Below the pieces are notes generated by a model. It was not told the origin of the DNA, made no database searches, and was given only the letters and a program-made list of their open reading frames with translations. A stretch of 64,000 bases of DNA from Streptomyces sp. KL109B (GTDB taxonomy: Bacteria > Actinomycetota > Actinomycetes > Streptomycetales > Streptomycetaceae), in NCBI RefSeq assembly GCF_030766935.1, contig NZ_JASERL010000018.1:182067-246066 (forward strand). The letters run 5' to 3'. Position numbers and translations under genes: made by a program. Position 1 is the first letter of the stretch. Each line of letters starts with the position of its first letter. Shown piece after piece: positions 51,021 to 60,215 of this stretch.

Positions 51021-54000
51021 CGACCATGGTCCAGGCCCCTCCCGCCGCGCCCGCGCACCCGGAACCCGAGCCGGGCCCGCGCTCGCGCCGCTGGCTGCTG
51101 TCGTTCTGGGCCGTGCTGTTCGTCCTGTTCTGCGCGGTGCATCCGGGGCGCGCGACGTTCGAGACGAAGCTCGGTGTGGCGCAGGACCCGTGGAAGTTCC
51201 TCGGCGACCTCGGGGAGCTGTGGCACGACAGAGCCGGCTTCGGCGGCATCTCCGACCAGTACATCGGCTACGCCTTCCCGATGCTGCCGTACTACGGCCT
51301 GACCGACCTCCTCCAACTCCCGGTGTGGCTGGCCGAACGCCTGTGGATGTCGATCGTCGTGACCATCGCCTTCTGGGGCGCGCTGCGGCTCGCCGAACGC
51401 CTCGGCGCCGGCACCGATGGCAGCAGGCTGCTCGGCGCGGTGGCGTACGCGCTGTGGCCGACGTTCACGATCGTCGTCGGCTCGACGTCGGCGGCGGCGC
51501 TGCCGGGCGCGTTCCTGCCGTGGGTGCTGCTGCCCCTCACCAACCCCCGTACGAGCGCCCGCATTTCGGCGGTCAGGTCGGCGCTGCTGATCCCGTTCAT
51601 GGGCGGCGTCAACGCGGCATCGACGCTGGCGTCGCTCCTCCCGGTGGGCCTGTACCTGCTCTCCCGCCCACCGTCGCCGCGCATGCGCCGCCAGCTCGCG
51701 TGGTGGCTGCCTTCGGTGGTCCTGGCGACGGCCTGGTGGACGGTCCCGCTGGTCCTGCTCGGCATCCACGGCGAGAACTTCCTTCCGTACGTGGAGAGTT
51801 CACAGACGACGACCGAGACGATGTCGGCGACGGAGACCCTGCGCGGCTCCGGCAACTGGGTCGCGTATCTGCACCTCGGCGAGGCCTGGCTGCCCGCAGG
51901 CTGGTCGGTGGCGACCTCGGTGGTCGTGATCGTCTGCTCGGCGCTCGCCGCCGCGCTCGGCCTCGCGGGCCTGGCGCGCCGCGACATCCCGGAGCGCCGC
52001 TGGCTGGTCCTCACCGTCATGGCGGCGGCCCTCATCACCCTTGCCGGGTACGGGGGTTCGCTCGGTGCGCCCTTCCACGACACGGTGCGTTCGTGGCTGG
52101 ACGGCGGACTGGCCCCCTTCCGCAACATCTACAAGTTCCAGACGGGTCTTGCGCTCGCCCTCGTCCTCGGCATCGCCCACCTCGTGGGGGTCGCCGCCGA
52201 CCCCCGCGGCGCCCGCCCGCTGCGCGTCCGCCGCTACGTGCCGCTGATCGCGACGATCCTCGTCCTCCCCGGCCTCGCCTGGCCGTACCTCAACGGCTCG
52301 ATCCTGCAACCGGGTTCGTTCCAGAAGCTCCCCACGTACTGGGACGCGACGGCGGACTGGCTGAAGAAGTTCTCGCCCGACTCCCGCGCCCTCGTCGTCC
52401 CCGCGACCGCCCACGGCATCTACACCTGGGGCTCCCCCATCGACCAGCCCCTCGACGTCCTCGCCGACTCCCGGTGGGCGCAGCGCGACTTCGTCCCGTT
52501 CGGCACGCCCGGCAACCGCCGCGCCATGGACGCCGTCGAGCAGGCCCTGATGAGCGGCGTCCAAGTCCCGGGCCTCCAGGACTACTTGAGCCGCTCCGGC
52601 CTGCACTACGTCGTCGTACGGGGCGATCTCGACCCCGACCAGTTCGGCTACGTCCCCTCCGCCACGGTCAAGCGCACCCTGACGGAGTCCGGCTACCACC
52701 GGGTGACCGGCTTCGGCCCGCAGACCACGGGCGGCCGCATCGCGGAGAAGACGCCCATCCAGGTCGAGGGCCTGTACCCGCGCAGCCGCGCCGTCGAGAT
52801 CTACGCACCTCCCACCGACGCCCACCGCCCCGGCCAGGCGGGCCTGCTCCCGGTCGGCAACACGACCCAGGTCAGCGGCGGCCCCGAGGCCCTCCTCCGC
52901 CTGTCGTCCGACCCCACCTTCCTGAACCGCCCCGCCGTCCTGACCGGCGACAACCACCCGGGCATCGGCAACCCGGCGCTGCGCGTGGCCGCCGACGGAC
53001 TGCGCCGCGCCGACACCCGTTTCGGCCTGCTGAACACCAACACCTCGTACCCGTACACGCCGAAGGAGCGCAACGCCCCGAACGCCTCCGATAACCCGGG
53101 CGAGCAGCCGAAGCAGATCCTCCCGTCCAAGGGCGCGGCCCACCAGACGACGGCGGACATCCAGGGCGCCCGCTCCGTGACGGCCTCCTCCACCGGCAAC
53201 TGGCTGCTGCACCTCCCCCAGTTCGACCCGGTGAACGCCTTCGACGACAACCCGGACACGGCGTGGGCGGAGGGCTCGGCCGACTCGGCGAAGGGCGAAT
53301 GGATCCGCATCGACTTCACGCGCCCGACCCGGATCCCCGCCACGATCCGCATGACGCCACTCCCCGAGGACAACGTACGAGCGGCCCCGACCCGCGTACG
53401 CGTGGAAACGGACAAGGGCTCAGCCACCTCCCCCATCCAACCCACGAACCACCGCCAACAGATCAAATCCCCACCCGGCACGGCCAATTGGCTGCGCGTG
53501 ACGATCCTCGACACCCAGCGCGCCCGCCCCGGCCTCACCGGCGCCGGTTTCAGCTCGATCGACATCCCGGGCGTGCGGGTGACCCGCGCCCTGAAGCTCC
53601 CCACCGACTCCGACCAGGCGGAGCAGTTCTCCTTCCACCGCCCCGCGGGCGACGGCTCCCTCACCCTCACGGACACCGAGACGAGCCTGAACCGGGTCTT
53701 CACGACGACCGGCGAATCGACGTACACCTTCAAGGCGACGGCATCCGCCCTCCCGAGCCCGGCCCTGGACACCCTCCTCTACGAGGTGGCCCCCGACCAA
53801 CGCCGCAAGATCACCGCCACAGCGGACTCCACGGCGGCGCTCGGCCTCAACACCACGCCCCGCAACCTCACCGACGGCGATCTGACGACCGCCTGGATCG
53901 CGGGCGACGACCCCACGATCCACCTGCGCTGGCCGGACAAACAACCGGTGTCCACCCTCGTCCTGCCCGCCGCCGGGGGCCTCTCGACCCGCCCCGAAAA

Positions 54001-55393
54001 GGTCGAGATCTCCAGCTCCGACGGGGCGGCGGTGGCCGGCGTGGACGAGAACGGAGTGGCCCGCTTCGACCCCATCACCACGGACCGCCTGGACATCACG
54101 GTCACGAAGACGGCCCCCCTGAAGCTCCACAACCCGGTCGCCGACGAGGACCTGCAACTCCCCCTCGGCCTGACCGAGGCCTACATCCCGACCCTCGACG
54201 CCTACCGCGTCAAACAACCCACCGCGGCCCGCACCTTCAAACTCCCCTGCGGCAAGGGCCCTTCGGTCGTCATCGACGGCACCCGCCACCGCACGTCGGC
54301 CTCCGGCACCCTGCGCGCCCTGACGGAACGCCGCCCGATCACGGTGAAGCTCTGCGGCTCCAGTGCCACCCTCGCCCTCCCCGCGGGCCCCCACACCCTC
54401 CGCACCTCCCCCGACGGCCCCCTCACCCTCACCGACATCACCCTCACGAACACCACGGCGACCACCGAGGCGCCACCCACCCCCCGCGAACTCACCGTCC
54501 ACGACTGGCTCGGCGACCGCCGCGAGGTCCAGGTCGACGCGGGCGAGGCCACGTACCTGACCATGTACGAGAACGCCAACGACGGCTGGGAGGCCACCCT
54601 CGACGGCAAGAAGCTGACCTCCCTGCGCCTGGACGGCTGGCAACAGGCGTGGCTGATCCCCGGCGGCTCCAGCGGCACGGTCAAACTCTCCTACGCCCCG
54701 GCCCGCACCTACGAAACCGCCCTCTTCGCCTCCGGCGCGGCCCTCCTCCTCCTGATCGCCCTGTCCCTGTGGCGCCGCCACGACACGGACGAGCCCACCC
54801 CCGACCCCCCGGCTCCCGGCTGGCTCCTCGGCACGGTGGCCCTCACGGCCGTGGGGGTTGTGATCGCCGGCCCCTGGGCCGCCCTGGTCCCGGCCCTCGC
54901 CCTCCTCGCCTGGAAACGCCACGCCCTGCTGGTCCCGATCGCGTTCACAGCGATGGCAGCGGCAGGCGTGATCGCCTCAACGGCCGCAGGCGAACCCGTC
55001 CGGGAGGGCGCGGGCGCCTACAGCACGGCGTCCCAACTCCTCGCCTTGATCGCCCTGTTCGCAGCCCTGGTGACGATCCCCCAAGCCCCTCCGGCGCTTG
55101 AGGAGCGGGGCCCGGGGCAGCGCCCCGAGTCCGCAACCCCATCACCCGAGCCACGACCATTTGAAGCCCCTACGGCACCCGAGAGCGAGACCCGGCCATT
55201 TGAAGCCCCTCCGGCGCTTGAGGAGCGGGGCCCGGGGCAGCGCCCCGAGTCCGCAACCCCATCACCCCCGACACCCGCCAACGAGCCCCACCCACATCAA
55301 GCCCCGCCGGCGATTGAGGCGCGGGGCCCGGGGCAGAGCCCCGCAACCGCAACCCCGCCACCCGACCCCCCGTCAGGGAGGCGCACCCCATGA
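51017..55393 (+). CDS. AftD-like GT-C alpha-arabinofuranosyltransferase
   Basis: A 1458-residue membrane protein matching the size and plan of mycobacterial AftD (DUF3367). The N-terminal half has about ten membrane helices; the first outer loop holds GGISDQYIGYAFPMLPYY, with Asp80 where GT-C enzymes keep the catalytic acid. A long exported region contains two discoidin-like carbohydrate-binding modules (NAFDDNPDTAWAEG near 738, NLTDGDLTTAWIAG near 950). Further helices lie near 1230-1350. Arabinosyl donors in this family are decaprenyl-phosphoryl arabinose. The last 100 residues are encoded by three dispersed-repeat copies. Streptomycetes lack mycobacterial arabinogalactan, so the acceptor is unclear. 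Confidence 0.87.
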   Translation: MTTMVQAPPAAPAHPEPEPGPRSRRWLLSFWAVLFVLFCAVHPGRATFETKLGVAQDPWKFLGDLGELWHDRAGFGGISDQYIGYAFPMLPYYGLTDLLQLPVWLAERLWMSIVVTIAFWGALRLAERLGAGTDGSRLLGAVAYALWPTFTIVVGSTSAAALPGAFLPWVLLPLTNPRTSARISAVRSALLIPFMGGVNAASTLASLLPVGLYLLSRPPSPRMRRQLAWWLPSVVLATAWWTVPLVLLGIHGENFLPYVESSQTTTETMSATETLRGSGNWVAYLHLGEAWLPAGWSVATSVVVIVCSALAAALGLAGLARRDIPERRWLVLTVMAAALITLAGYGGSLGAPFHDTVRSWLDGGLAPFRNIYKFQTGLALALVLGIAHLVGVAADPRGARPLRVRRYVPLIATILVLPGLAWPYLNGSILQPGSFQKLPTYWDATADWLKKFSPDSRALVVPATAHGIYTWGSPIDQPLDVLADSRWAQRDFVPFGTPGNRRAMDAVEQALMSGVQVPGLQDYLSRSGLHYVVVRGDLDPDQFGYVPSATVKRTLTESGYHRVTGFGPQTTGGRIAEKTPIQVEGLYPRSRAVEIYAPPTDAHRPGQAGLLPVGNTTQVSGGPEALLRLSSDPTFLNRPAVLTGDNHPGIGNPALRVAADGLRRADTRFGLLNTNTSYPYTPKERNAPNASDNPGEQPKQILPSKGAAHQTTADIQGARSVTASSTGNWLLHLPQFDPVNAFDDNPDTAWAEGSADSAKGEWIRIDFTRPTRIPATIRMTPLPEDNVRAAPTRVRVETDKGSATSPIQPTNHRQQIKSPPGTANWLRVTILDTQRARPGLTGAGFSSIDIPGVRVTRALKLPTDSDQAEQFSFHRPAGDGSLTLTDTETSLNRVFTTTGESTYTFKATASALPSPALDTLLYEVAPDQRRKITATADSTAALGLNTTPRNLTDGDLTTAWIAGDDPTIHLRWPDKQPVSTLVLPAAGGLSTRPEKVEISSSDGAAVAGVDENGVARFDPITTDRLDITVTKTAPLKLHNPVADEDLQLPLGLTEAYIPTLDAYRVKQPTAARTFKLPCGKGPSVVIDGTRHRTSASGTLRALTERRPITVKLCGSSATLALPAGPHTLRTSPDGPLTLTDITLTNTTATTEAPPTPRELTVHDWLGDRREVQVDAGEATYLTMYENANDGWEATLDGKKLTSLRLDGWQQAWLIPGGSSGTVKLSYAPARTYETALFASGAALLLLIALSLWRRHDTDEPTPDPPAPGWLLGTVALTAVGVVIAGPWAALVPALALLAWKRHALLVPIAFTAMAAAGVIASTAAGEPVREGAGAYSTASQLLALIALFAALVTIPQAPPALEERGPGQRPESATPSPEPRPFEAPTAPESETRPFEAPPALEERGPGQRPESATPSPPTPANEPHPHQAPPAIEARGPGQSPATATPPPDPPSGRRTP
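55082..55356 (+). repeat. Three dispersed-repeat copies inside a coding region
   Basis: Units at 55082-55140, 55202-55260 and 55298-55356 are inverted relative to copies a and b. The first two are nearly identical and the third is more diverged. In frame they encode APPALEERGPGQRPESATPS, the same again, and APPAIEARGPGQSPATATPP. They form the C-terminal tail of the AftD-like protein. Confidence 0.9.
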
Positions 55394-56685
55394 CCACCCT
55401 CGACCACCCCACCCGCTCCCCCCGCGGCAAGCGAATCCCCTTTCCCACCGTCGACGAAATCTCCCGCCACTGCCTCCAGGACCGCGAACCCGAAACCGTC
55501 CACATCGAAATCCACCTCACCGCCACCCTCGACCCCACCCGCCTCACCCACGCCTTCACCACCGCCCTCCACCACCACCCCCGCATCCTCATGCGCGAGG
55601 CCCCCCACCACTGGTACAGCCCCCGCTACGAATGGGAACTGACCTCCGCCCCCGACACCCCACCCGTCTCCTTCCCCGCCCGCACCCCGGACGCCCTCCG
55701 CGAGGCCCGCACCCGCTCCCTCACCGACGCCCCACCCCTCACCACCTCCCCGCCCATCCGCCTCGAAGCGGTCGAGGACCCCCGCACCCGCACCACCGTC
55801 CTCTTCGCCACGATCAACCACACCGCCCTCGACGGCCCGGCGTGCCTGCGCGTCATCGCCACCGCGGCGGAGCTCTACGGAGGCCGCGACAACTCCCCAC
55901 CCCCCACCGCACCGCAACCACCCCCCGCCCCACGCCCCCCACAGGACCCGCCCTCCCCCTGGTCCCGCCCGGCCCGCGTCTCCCGCGGCACCCCGGACCC
56001 GCGCCCCGGCAACGGCCTCCTGGTCACCGAGCTGCCGGTCCCGCACCGCCCGAAGGGCGCCCCGTACACGGTCAACGACCAGCTGATGGTGGCCACGGCC
56101 CGCACCATCGCCGACTGGAACGAGGAGCACGGGGCCCACCACACCCACCGCCCCCTGCGCCTCACGATGCCGGTCGACGACCGCCCCCGCGACGCCACGA
56201 TGCCCATCGGCAACGGCACCCGCCTCGTAGAACTCGCGTACACCCCACAGGAGTTGCGCACCCCCACCCCCACCCTCCTCCGCCTCACCGCCACCCGCAC
56301 CGCCGCCCTCAAGTCCAAGCCCCGCCCCCAACTCGGCCACTGCGCCGCCCTGTTGACGAGCCCGTACGCTCCGGTCGCCTGGCGCGCCGCCGCCACCCGG
56401 GCGCTGCGCACGGCGGCGGCCCCGTGGACGTCGACGACGCTGCTCAGCAACATCGGCCGCATCCCGTACGCCCTGGACTTCGGCGACGGCGGCCGCGCCC
56501 ACGCCGTCTGGTTCTCCGCCCCGGCCCGCACGCCGCGCGGCCTCACGTTCACGACGGCGTCCACGGCGGGCCGGCTGCACCTGGCCCTGCGCTGGTCGCG
56601 CACCCTGCTCGGCCCCGGCGACGGGGCCCACCTGCGCGACCTGTTCGAGCAACACCTCCACGCGACACAGGAGGAGGCACCATGA
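55390..56685 (+). CDS. Condensation-fold acyltransferase
   Basis: A 431-residue protein of the CoA-dependent acyltransferase/condensation superfamily (chloramphenicol-acetyltransferase fold; includes PapA-type and wax-ester enzymes). The catalytic HxxxD is His144-Asp148 in NHTALDGPA, and a DFGxG-like segment is LDFGDGGRAHAV. A Pro-rich insert follows the first half (about 165-195). Nothing suggests NRPS context, so I infer transfer of an acyl group to the cluster's glycan or glycolipid. The ATG overlaps the AftD-like stop (ATGA). Confidence 0.8.
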   Translation: MTTLDHPTRSPRGKRIPFPTVDEISRHCLQDREPETVHIEIHLTATLDPTRLTHAFTTALHHHPRILMREAPHHWYSPRYEWELTSAPDTPPVSFPARTPDALREARTRSLTDAPPLTTSPPIRLEAVEDPRTRTTVLFATINHTALDGPACLRVIATAAELYGGRDNSPPPTAPQPPPAPRPPQDPPSPWSRPARVSRGTPDPRPGNGLLVTELPVPHRPKGAPYTVNDQLMVATARTIADWNEEHGAHHTHRPLRLTMPVDDRPRDATMPIGNGTRLVELAYTPQELRTPTPTLLRLTATRTAALKSKPRPQLGHCAALLTSPYAPVAWRAAATRALRTAAAPWTSTTLLSNIGRIPYALDFGDGGRAHAVWFSAPARTPRGLTFTTASTAGRLHLALRWSRTLLGPGDGAHLRDLFEQHLHATQEEAP

Positions 56686-57407
56686 CGACGACCACGCCCC
56701 AGGAACTCCGTGACCTCTACGAGAACCCGGCCACTCCCGTCGCATCGGGCACCCCCCGCACCCTCCGCCAGACCCACCTCCTCGCCACCGCGCTCAAGGA
56801 CACCCGGACGGCCACCGTCCTCGACATCGGCTGCGGGGACGGCACGGCCGCCGCCACCACGGCCCGCCACCTCCCCGGCCGGCACCGCCTCATCGGCCTC
56901 GACTGGTCCCAGGACGCCCTGCGCCGCGCGTCCCACCGCGTCCCGCACGTCGTACGCGGCGAACTCACCGGCCACGGGCTGCCGTTCGCGACCGCGTCCG
57001 CCGACGCCGTCCTCCTGTCCGAGGTGATCGAGCACCTCGTCGACCCCGACGCCGCGCTCGACGAGATCCGCCGCGTCCTGCGCCCCGGCGGCCACCTCAT
57101 GCTCTCCACGCCGAACCTGGCCGCCTGGTACAACCGGGCGCTGCTCCTCGTCGGCGTACAGCCCGTCTTCTCCGAGGTCAGCCTGCGTGCCATTCACGGC
57201 AGGCCCGGCACGGAGGTCGTCGGCCACCTCCGCCTCTACACGCCGCGCGCGCTACGGGAGTTCGTGGCAGCCTCCGGCTTCGATGTCGTACGCCTCTCGG
57301 GCGCCCCCTTCCACGGAGTGCCACGCCCGCTGCGCCCGCTCGACAGACTGGCCTGCGCCGCCCCCTCCCTCGCCTCGATCCTTCTCCTGCACGCGCGAAG
57401 GACGTGA
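56682..57407 (+). CDS. SAM-dependent class I methyltransferase
   Basis: A 241-residue methyltransferase with motif I VLDIGCGDGTAA, LIGLDWSQDAL, and the LSEVIEHLVDPDAALDEIRR block followed by VLRPGGHLMLSTPN. The preserved HLRLYTPRALREFVAASGF helix resembles sugar O-methyltransferase and UbiE/Methyltransf_11 members. GAGGAGG precedes the ATG, which overlaps the acyltransferase stop. Likely modifies the same glycan or lipid. Confidence 0.88.
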   Translation: MTTTTPQELRDLYENPATPVASGTPRTLRQTHLLATALKDTRTATVLDIGCGDGTAAATTARHLPGRHRLIGLDWSQDALRRASHRVPHVVRGELTGHGLPFATASADAVLLSEVIEHLVDPDAALDEIRRVLRPGGHLMLSTPNLAAWYNRALLLVGVQPVFSEVSLRAIHGRPGTEVVGHLRLYTPRALREFVAASGFDVVRLSGAPFHGVPRPLRPLDRLACAAPSLASILLLHARRT

Positions 57408-57413
57408 CCGGCG

Positions 57414-58334
57414 ATGCCCGCCGTGGTGTGGGGAGTCGGCGCGGCACTGCTCGCCAACACGCTGTACAGCGTCGGCTTCGTCCTGGAGAAGCGGGCCCTG
57501 ACCCGGCTGCCCGAGGTGAGCGTGCGCCGCCCCGCCCACCTGCTGCGCCAGGTCGTGACGAGCCCCCTGTGGCTCGCCGGATCCATCGCCCTCGCCTCCG
57601 GCTTCGGTGCCCAACTCGCCGTCTACCGAACGCTTCCCATCGCCGCCGCCCAGGGCATCTTCGTCTCCGGACTCGTTCTCCTGCTGCTCCTGTCGGCCCG
57701 CCTCCTCGGCGAACGCACTTCCAGCCGCGAGCGGTACGCCATCGCCGCGATCCTGGCGGCGCTCCTGATGGTGGTGCTGTCACTCCGTGAGGATGCGGAC
57801 TCGGTGGGGCGCGACTCCCCCGCGGCCCTCATCCTCACGGTGTGCGTACCGTCGCTGCTCGCGGGCCTGTACCTGTACGCGGCCGCGGAACGCCGCGCCC
57901 GGCACCGCCACCGGCAGCCGACCACGGGCGTCGAGTACGGGGTCGCGGTGGGCCTGCTCTACGGGGTCAGCTCGCTCGCCATCAAGGGCGTTTCGGGCGT
58001 ACTCCCGGACATCCCGGCCCTGTTCAGGTCCCCGTACCCGTATCTGCTGCTGTGCACGGGCGCCTTCGGTCTCGTCATGTCGCAGGCGGCCCTGCAACGC
58101 TGCCGCGCCTCCCTGATCGTGCCGGTGTGCACGACGGTGACCTGCCTGTTCACGGCGGTCCTCGGCACGCTCGCGTTCGGCGAGTCGCTCCCCCACGAGC
58201 CACTGCGCCTGGCGCTGCGCGTCGCGGGCACGGCCCTCGCGGTCGCGGTCCTGCTCCTGATGCCGAAGCACGACACTCCACCACCCCCACAACCAGCCCA
58301 AGAACCAAGGGAGTTACTCCCCCATGAACCCTGA
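57414..58334 (+). CDS. DMT-superfamily (EamA-like) transporter
   Basis: A 306-residue protein with nine or ten hydrophobic segments in two similar halves, the drug/metabolite-transporter plan. An N-terminal YSVGFVLEKRAL and the AAAQGIFVSGLVLLLLLSARLLGE segment are typical of the EamA/NIPA-like branch. It could move a small metabolite or a lipid-linked sugar across the membrane for the external arabinosyltransferase (inference from context). Starts six bases after the methyltransferase stop and overlaps the next gene by 11 bases. Confidence 0.8.
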   Translation: MPAVVWGVGAALLANTLYSVGFVLEKRALTRLPEVSVRRPAHLLRQVVTSPLWLAGSIALASGFGAQLAVYRTLPIAAAQGIFVSGLVLLLLLSARLLGERTSSRERYAIAAILAALLMVVLSLREDADSVGRDSPAALILTVCVPSLLAGLYLYAAAERRARHRHRQPTTGVEYGVAVGLLYGVSSLAIKGVSGVLPDIPALFRSPYPYLLLCTGAFGLVMSQAALQRCRASLIVPVCTTVTCLFTAVLGTLAFGESLPHEPLRLALRVAGTALAVAVLLLMPKHDTPPPPQPAQEPRELLPHEP

Positions 58335-58572
58335 CGACCCGCTCCTGGAGATCCTCGCCTGCCCCCTGGACAAGGGCCCCCTGCTGCACCTCCCGGCCCC
58401 GGAGGGCGACGGCGGCGTGGGCGGCTGCCTCTACAACCCGCGCCTGCACCGCCGCTACCCGATCGTCGACGGCATCCCGCAGCTCCTGCCCGCCTCCGGT
58501 GAACAGGTCCCGGACGCCGAGCACGAACAGCTCCTGCAACGCGCCGAGCGGGCGAAACGGGCGCTGCCATGA
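58324..58572 (+). CDS. Trm112-like small protein
   Basis: An 82-residue protein of the Trm112/YcaR (UPF0434) family: start LLEILACPLDKGPL, then YNPRLHRRYPIVDGIPQLLP. Trm112 proteins bind and activate methyltransferases in eukaryotes and archaea. Only one Cys of the usual zinc-binding set is clear (ACPLDKG; a second, GGCLYNP, is displaced), so metal binding may be lost. Being between methyltransferase genes suggests partnership with one of them. It overlaps both neighbours. Confidence 0.8.
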   Translation: MNPDDPLLEILACPLDKGPLLHLPAPEGDGGVGGCLYNPRLHRRYPIVDGIPQLLPASGEQVPDAEHEQLLQRAERAKRALP

Positions 58573-59402
58573 CGACCCTCGCCGCCCGCCTCGCCCCCTG
58601 CCTGCCCGCCCGGCTGACCGCCGCGACGGCCCGCGCCCTCTACCCGCGCTTCGAGCCCGAGCTGACCCGCCTCGCCGACATGCTCCCGGCGGCCGGCGCC
58701 TGCGGCACGGCCGTGGACGTCGGCGGCTGGTACGGCCCGTGGACCCACCGCCTCGCGGCCCGCGCCCACCGTGTCATCACCCTCGAACCGGTGCCGCACC
58801 TGGCCCGCGTCCTCGCCGCGTCCGCCCCCGCGAACGTCGAGGTCGTCCGGGCGGCGGCCAGCGACCGCCCCGGCACGGCGCCCCTGTGGCAGCCCCCGCA
58901 CGACGAGCGCGGCGAGCGCGGTGTGTCCTCCCTCGTCCGCCGCGACGGCCTGCACGCCACCACCGGCCGCACGGTCCCCTGCGTCACACTCGACGAACTC
59001 GCCCTCCACGACGTCGACTTCATCAAAATCGACGTAGACGGCGCCGAACTCCACGTACTGCGCGGCGCCCGCACCCTCCTCACCCGCGACCGCCCCGCCC
59101 TCTTCATCGAACTGGAAACCCGCATCCAGCCGATCCCCCCGGTCGTCGCCCACCTCCGCTCCCGGGGCTACGAGGGCTGGGTCCTCCCGGACACCGACAC
59201 CGCCTGGCTGCCGCTGCCCGCCTACGACCTGGCGGCCCATCAGCACACCACCTCCCACCTCGCCTCCCAGGGCCTGCTCCGCCGCGCCCTCACCCCGGCC
59301 GGACGCCGCCCGCGCTATGTGAACTCGGTGCTGTTCCTGCCGGACGGGCGCGCCCCCGGCGACGTACGCCACCATGGAGCGCATGCCCGCACGCCCCGCT
59401 GA
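58569..59402 (+). CDS. FkbM-family methyltransferase
   Basis: A 277-residue O-methyltransferase of the FkbM family: motif I AVDVGGWYGPWT, VITLEPVPHLARVLAAS, and the diagnostic FIKIDVDGAELHVLRGA. FkbM enzymes methylate hydroxyls on sugars and polyketides. The ATG overlaps the Trm112-like stop (ATGA). It is the third methyltransferase of the cluster and the best candidate for sugar O-methylation. Its 3' end overlaps the next gene by 29 bases. Confidence 0.9.
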   Translation: MTTLAARLAPCLPARLTAATARALYPRFEPELTRLADMLPAAGACGTAVDVGGWYGPWTHRLAARAHRVITLEPVPHLARVLAASAPANVEVVRAAASDRPGTAPLWQPPHDERGERGVSSLVRRDGLHATTGRTVPCVTLDELALHDVDFIKIDVDGAELHVLRGARTLLTRDRPALFIELETRIQPIPPVVAHLRSRGYEGWVLPDTDTAWLPLPAYDLAAHQHTTSHLASQGLLRRALTPAGRRPRYVNSVLFLPDGRAPGDVRHHGAHARTPR

Positions 59403-59967
59403 CCGCCCCTTCACCCCGCTCGACTTCCAGCTGGTGCTGCTGCGCCGGATGGCCGACCACAACCCGGAGTTGGTGGAGACCGCCCGCGCCGACCTCGGCG
59501 TCTCCATCGCCGAGATGCGCGAGGCCAACCGCCGCTGGCAGGCGAAACTCCACTCCCGCCACCCGCGGGCCGCGGCCTCCCGCTACCGCTCGGTCCTCGG
59601 CACCCCGGAACAGACCCTCACCCGCAAGGTGGGCGACCTGGAGTGCGAGGCGCTGCTGTGGCCGCTGCCGCTCTGGCCCGACCTGCGCTTCGAGGTGCTG
59701 CTCGCCCCGACGGGCGGCGTCTGGAACGAGTGGCTGATCCGCACCCCCGGCACCCCGGGCCCCACCCTCCGCACGGTCGCCGACCTCACCCCCTGGTCCT
59801 GCACGGTCGACGAGGCCGCCCGCGCCTTCGCCCCGGCCCGCCCCCTCGAAGGCTCGGCCCCCACCCGCTGGGGCCTGGCCTTCCGCGCCCCGGACGAGTC
59901 GGGGACCCCACGGGACGTACGAGCGGAATTCACCTGGGGCCTGCTCCAACGCTGGTACGAGGCGTAG
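59374..59967 (+). CDS. Conserved hypothetical protein at the cluster end
   Basis: A 197-residue soluble protein that I cannot place in a named family. The N-terminal half is helical (FQLVLLRRMADHNPELVETARADLG); the C-terminal half reads like a beta-rich domain (WNEWLIRTPGTPGPTLRTV, WGLAFRAPDESG). ATG starts at 59374 and 59383 are both possible; either overlaps the FkbM gene, which argues for co-translation. No membrane segment. Confidence 0.7.
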   Translation: MERMPARPADRPFTPLDFQLVLLRRMADHNPELVETARADLGVSIAEMREANRRWQAKLHSRHPRAAASRYRSVLGTPEQTLTRKVGDLECEALLWPLPLWPDLRFEVLLAPTGGVWNEWLIRTPGTPGPTLRTVADLTPWSCTVDEAARAFAPARPLEGSAPTRWGLAFRAPDESGTPRDVRAEFTWGLLQRWYEA

Positions 59968-60027
59968 CCACCGTCGTCGAATCCCGAACACCGAAAACGA
60001 ACAGGGGCGCAGTTGTTCCCTTGAACA

Positions 60028-60192
60028 GGTGGTCGTAGCCGCAGAGTTTGCGTGGGGCGCCCGCGACCAACGATGCTTACGGTGCGCAAGCGACGGGCTG
60101 CAGACCGTAGCGAACGCATCGCGATGCACCACCGGGACGAAAGTCCCAAGTCCCAAGTCCCACACGCACGTTGCACGACCAAGCACCGTGCG
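60028..60192 (+). ncRNA. Candidate structured RNA leader
   Basis: Many complementary segments are nested here: GGTGGT (60028-60033) with ACCACC (60128-60133); GGTCG (60031-60035) with CGACC (60064-60068), which excludes the previous pairing; CGATGC (60071-60076) with GCATCG (60116-60121); TACGGT (60078-60083) with ACCGTA (60104-60109); GGGAC-GAAA-GTCCC (60134-60147); and CGCACG (60165-60170) with CGTGCG (60187-60192). AAGTCCC is tandemly repeated three times from 60141. It matches no RNA family I can name, and chance pairing is possible at this GC. Confidence 0.4.
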
Positions 60193-60215
60193 TCATCGCT
60201 AGGAGAACGCGACAC

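Noticed and set aside
55082..55356. CRISPR-like array
   Set aside because: Only three unequal repeats in a coding frame with unequal spacers and no cas genes; the same element is dispersed elsewhere.
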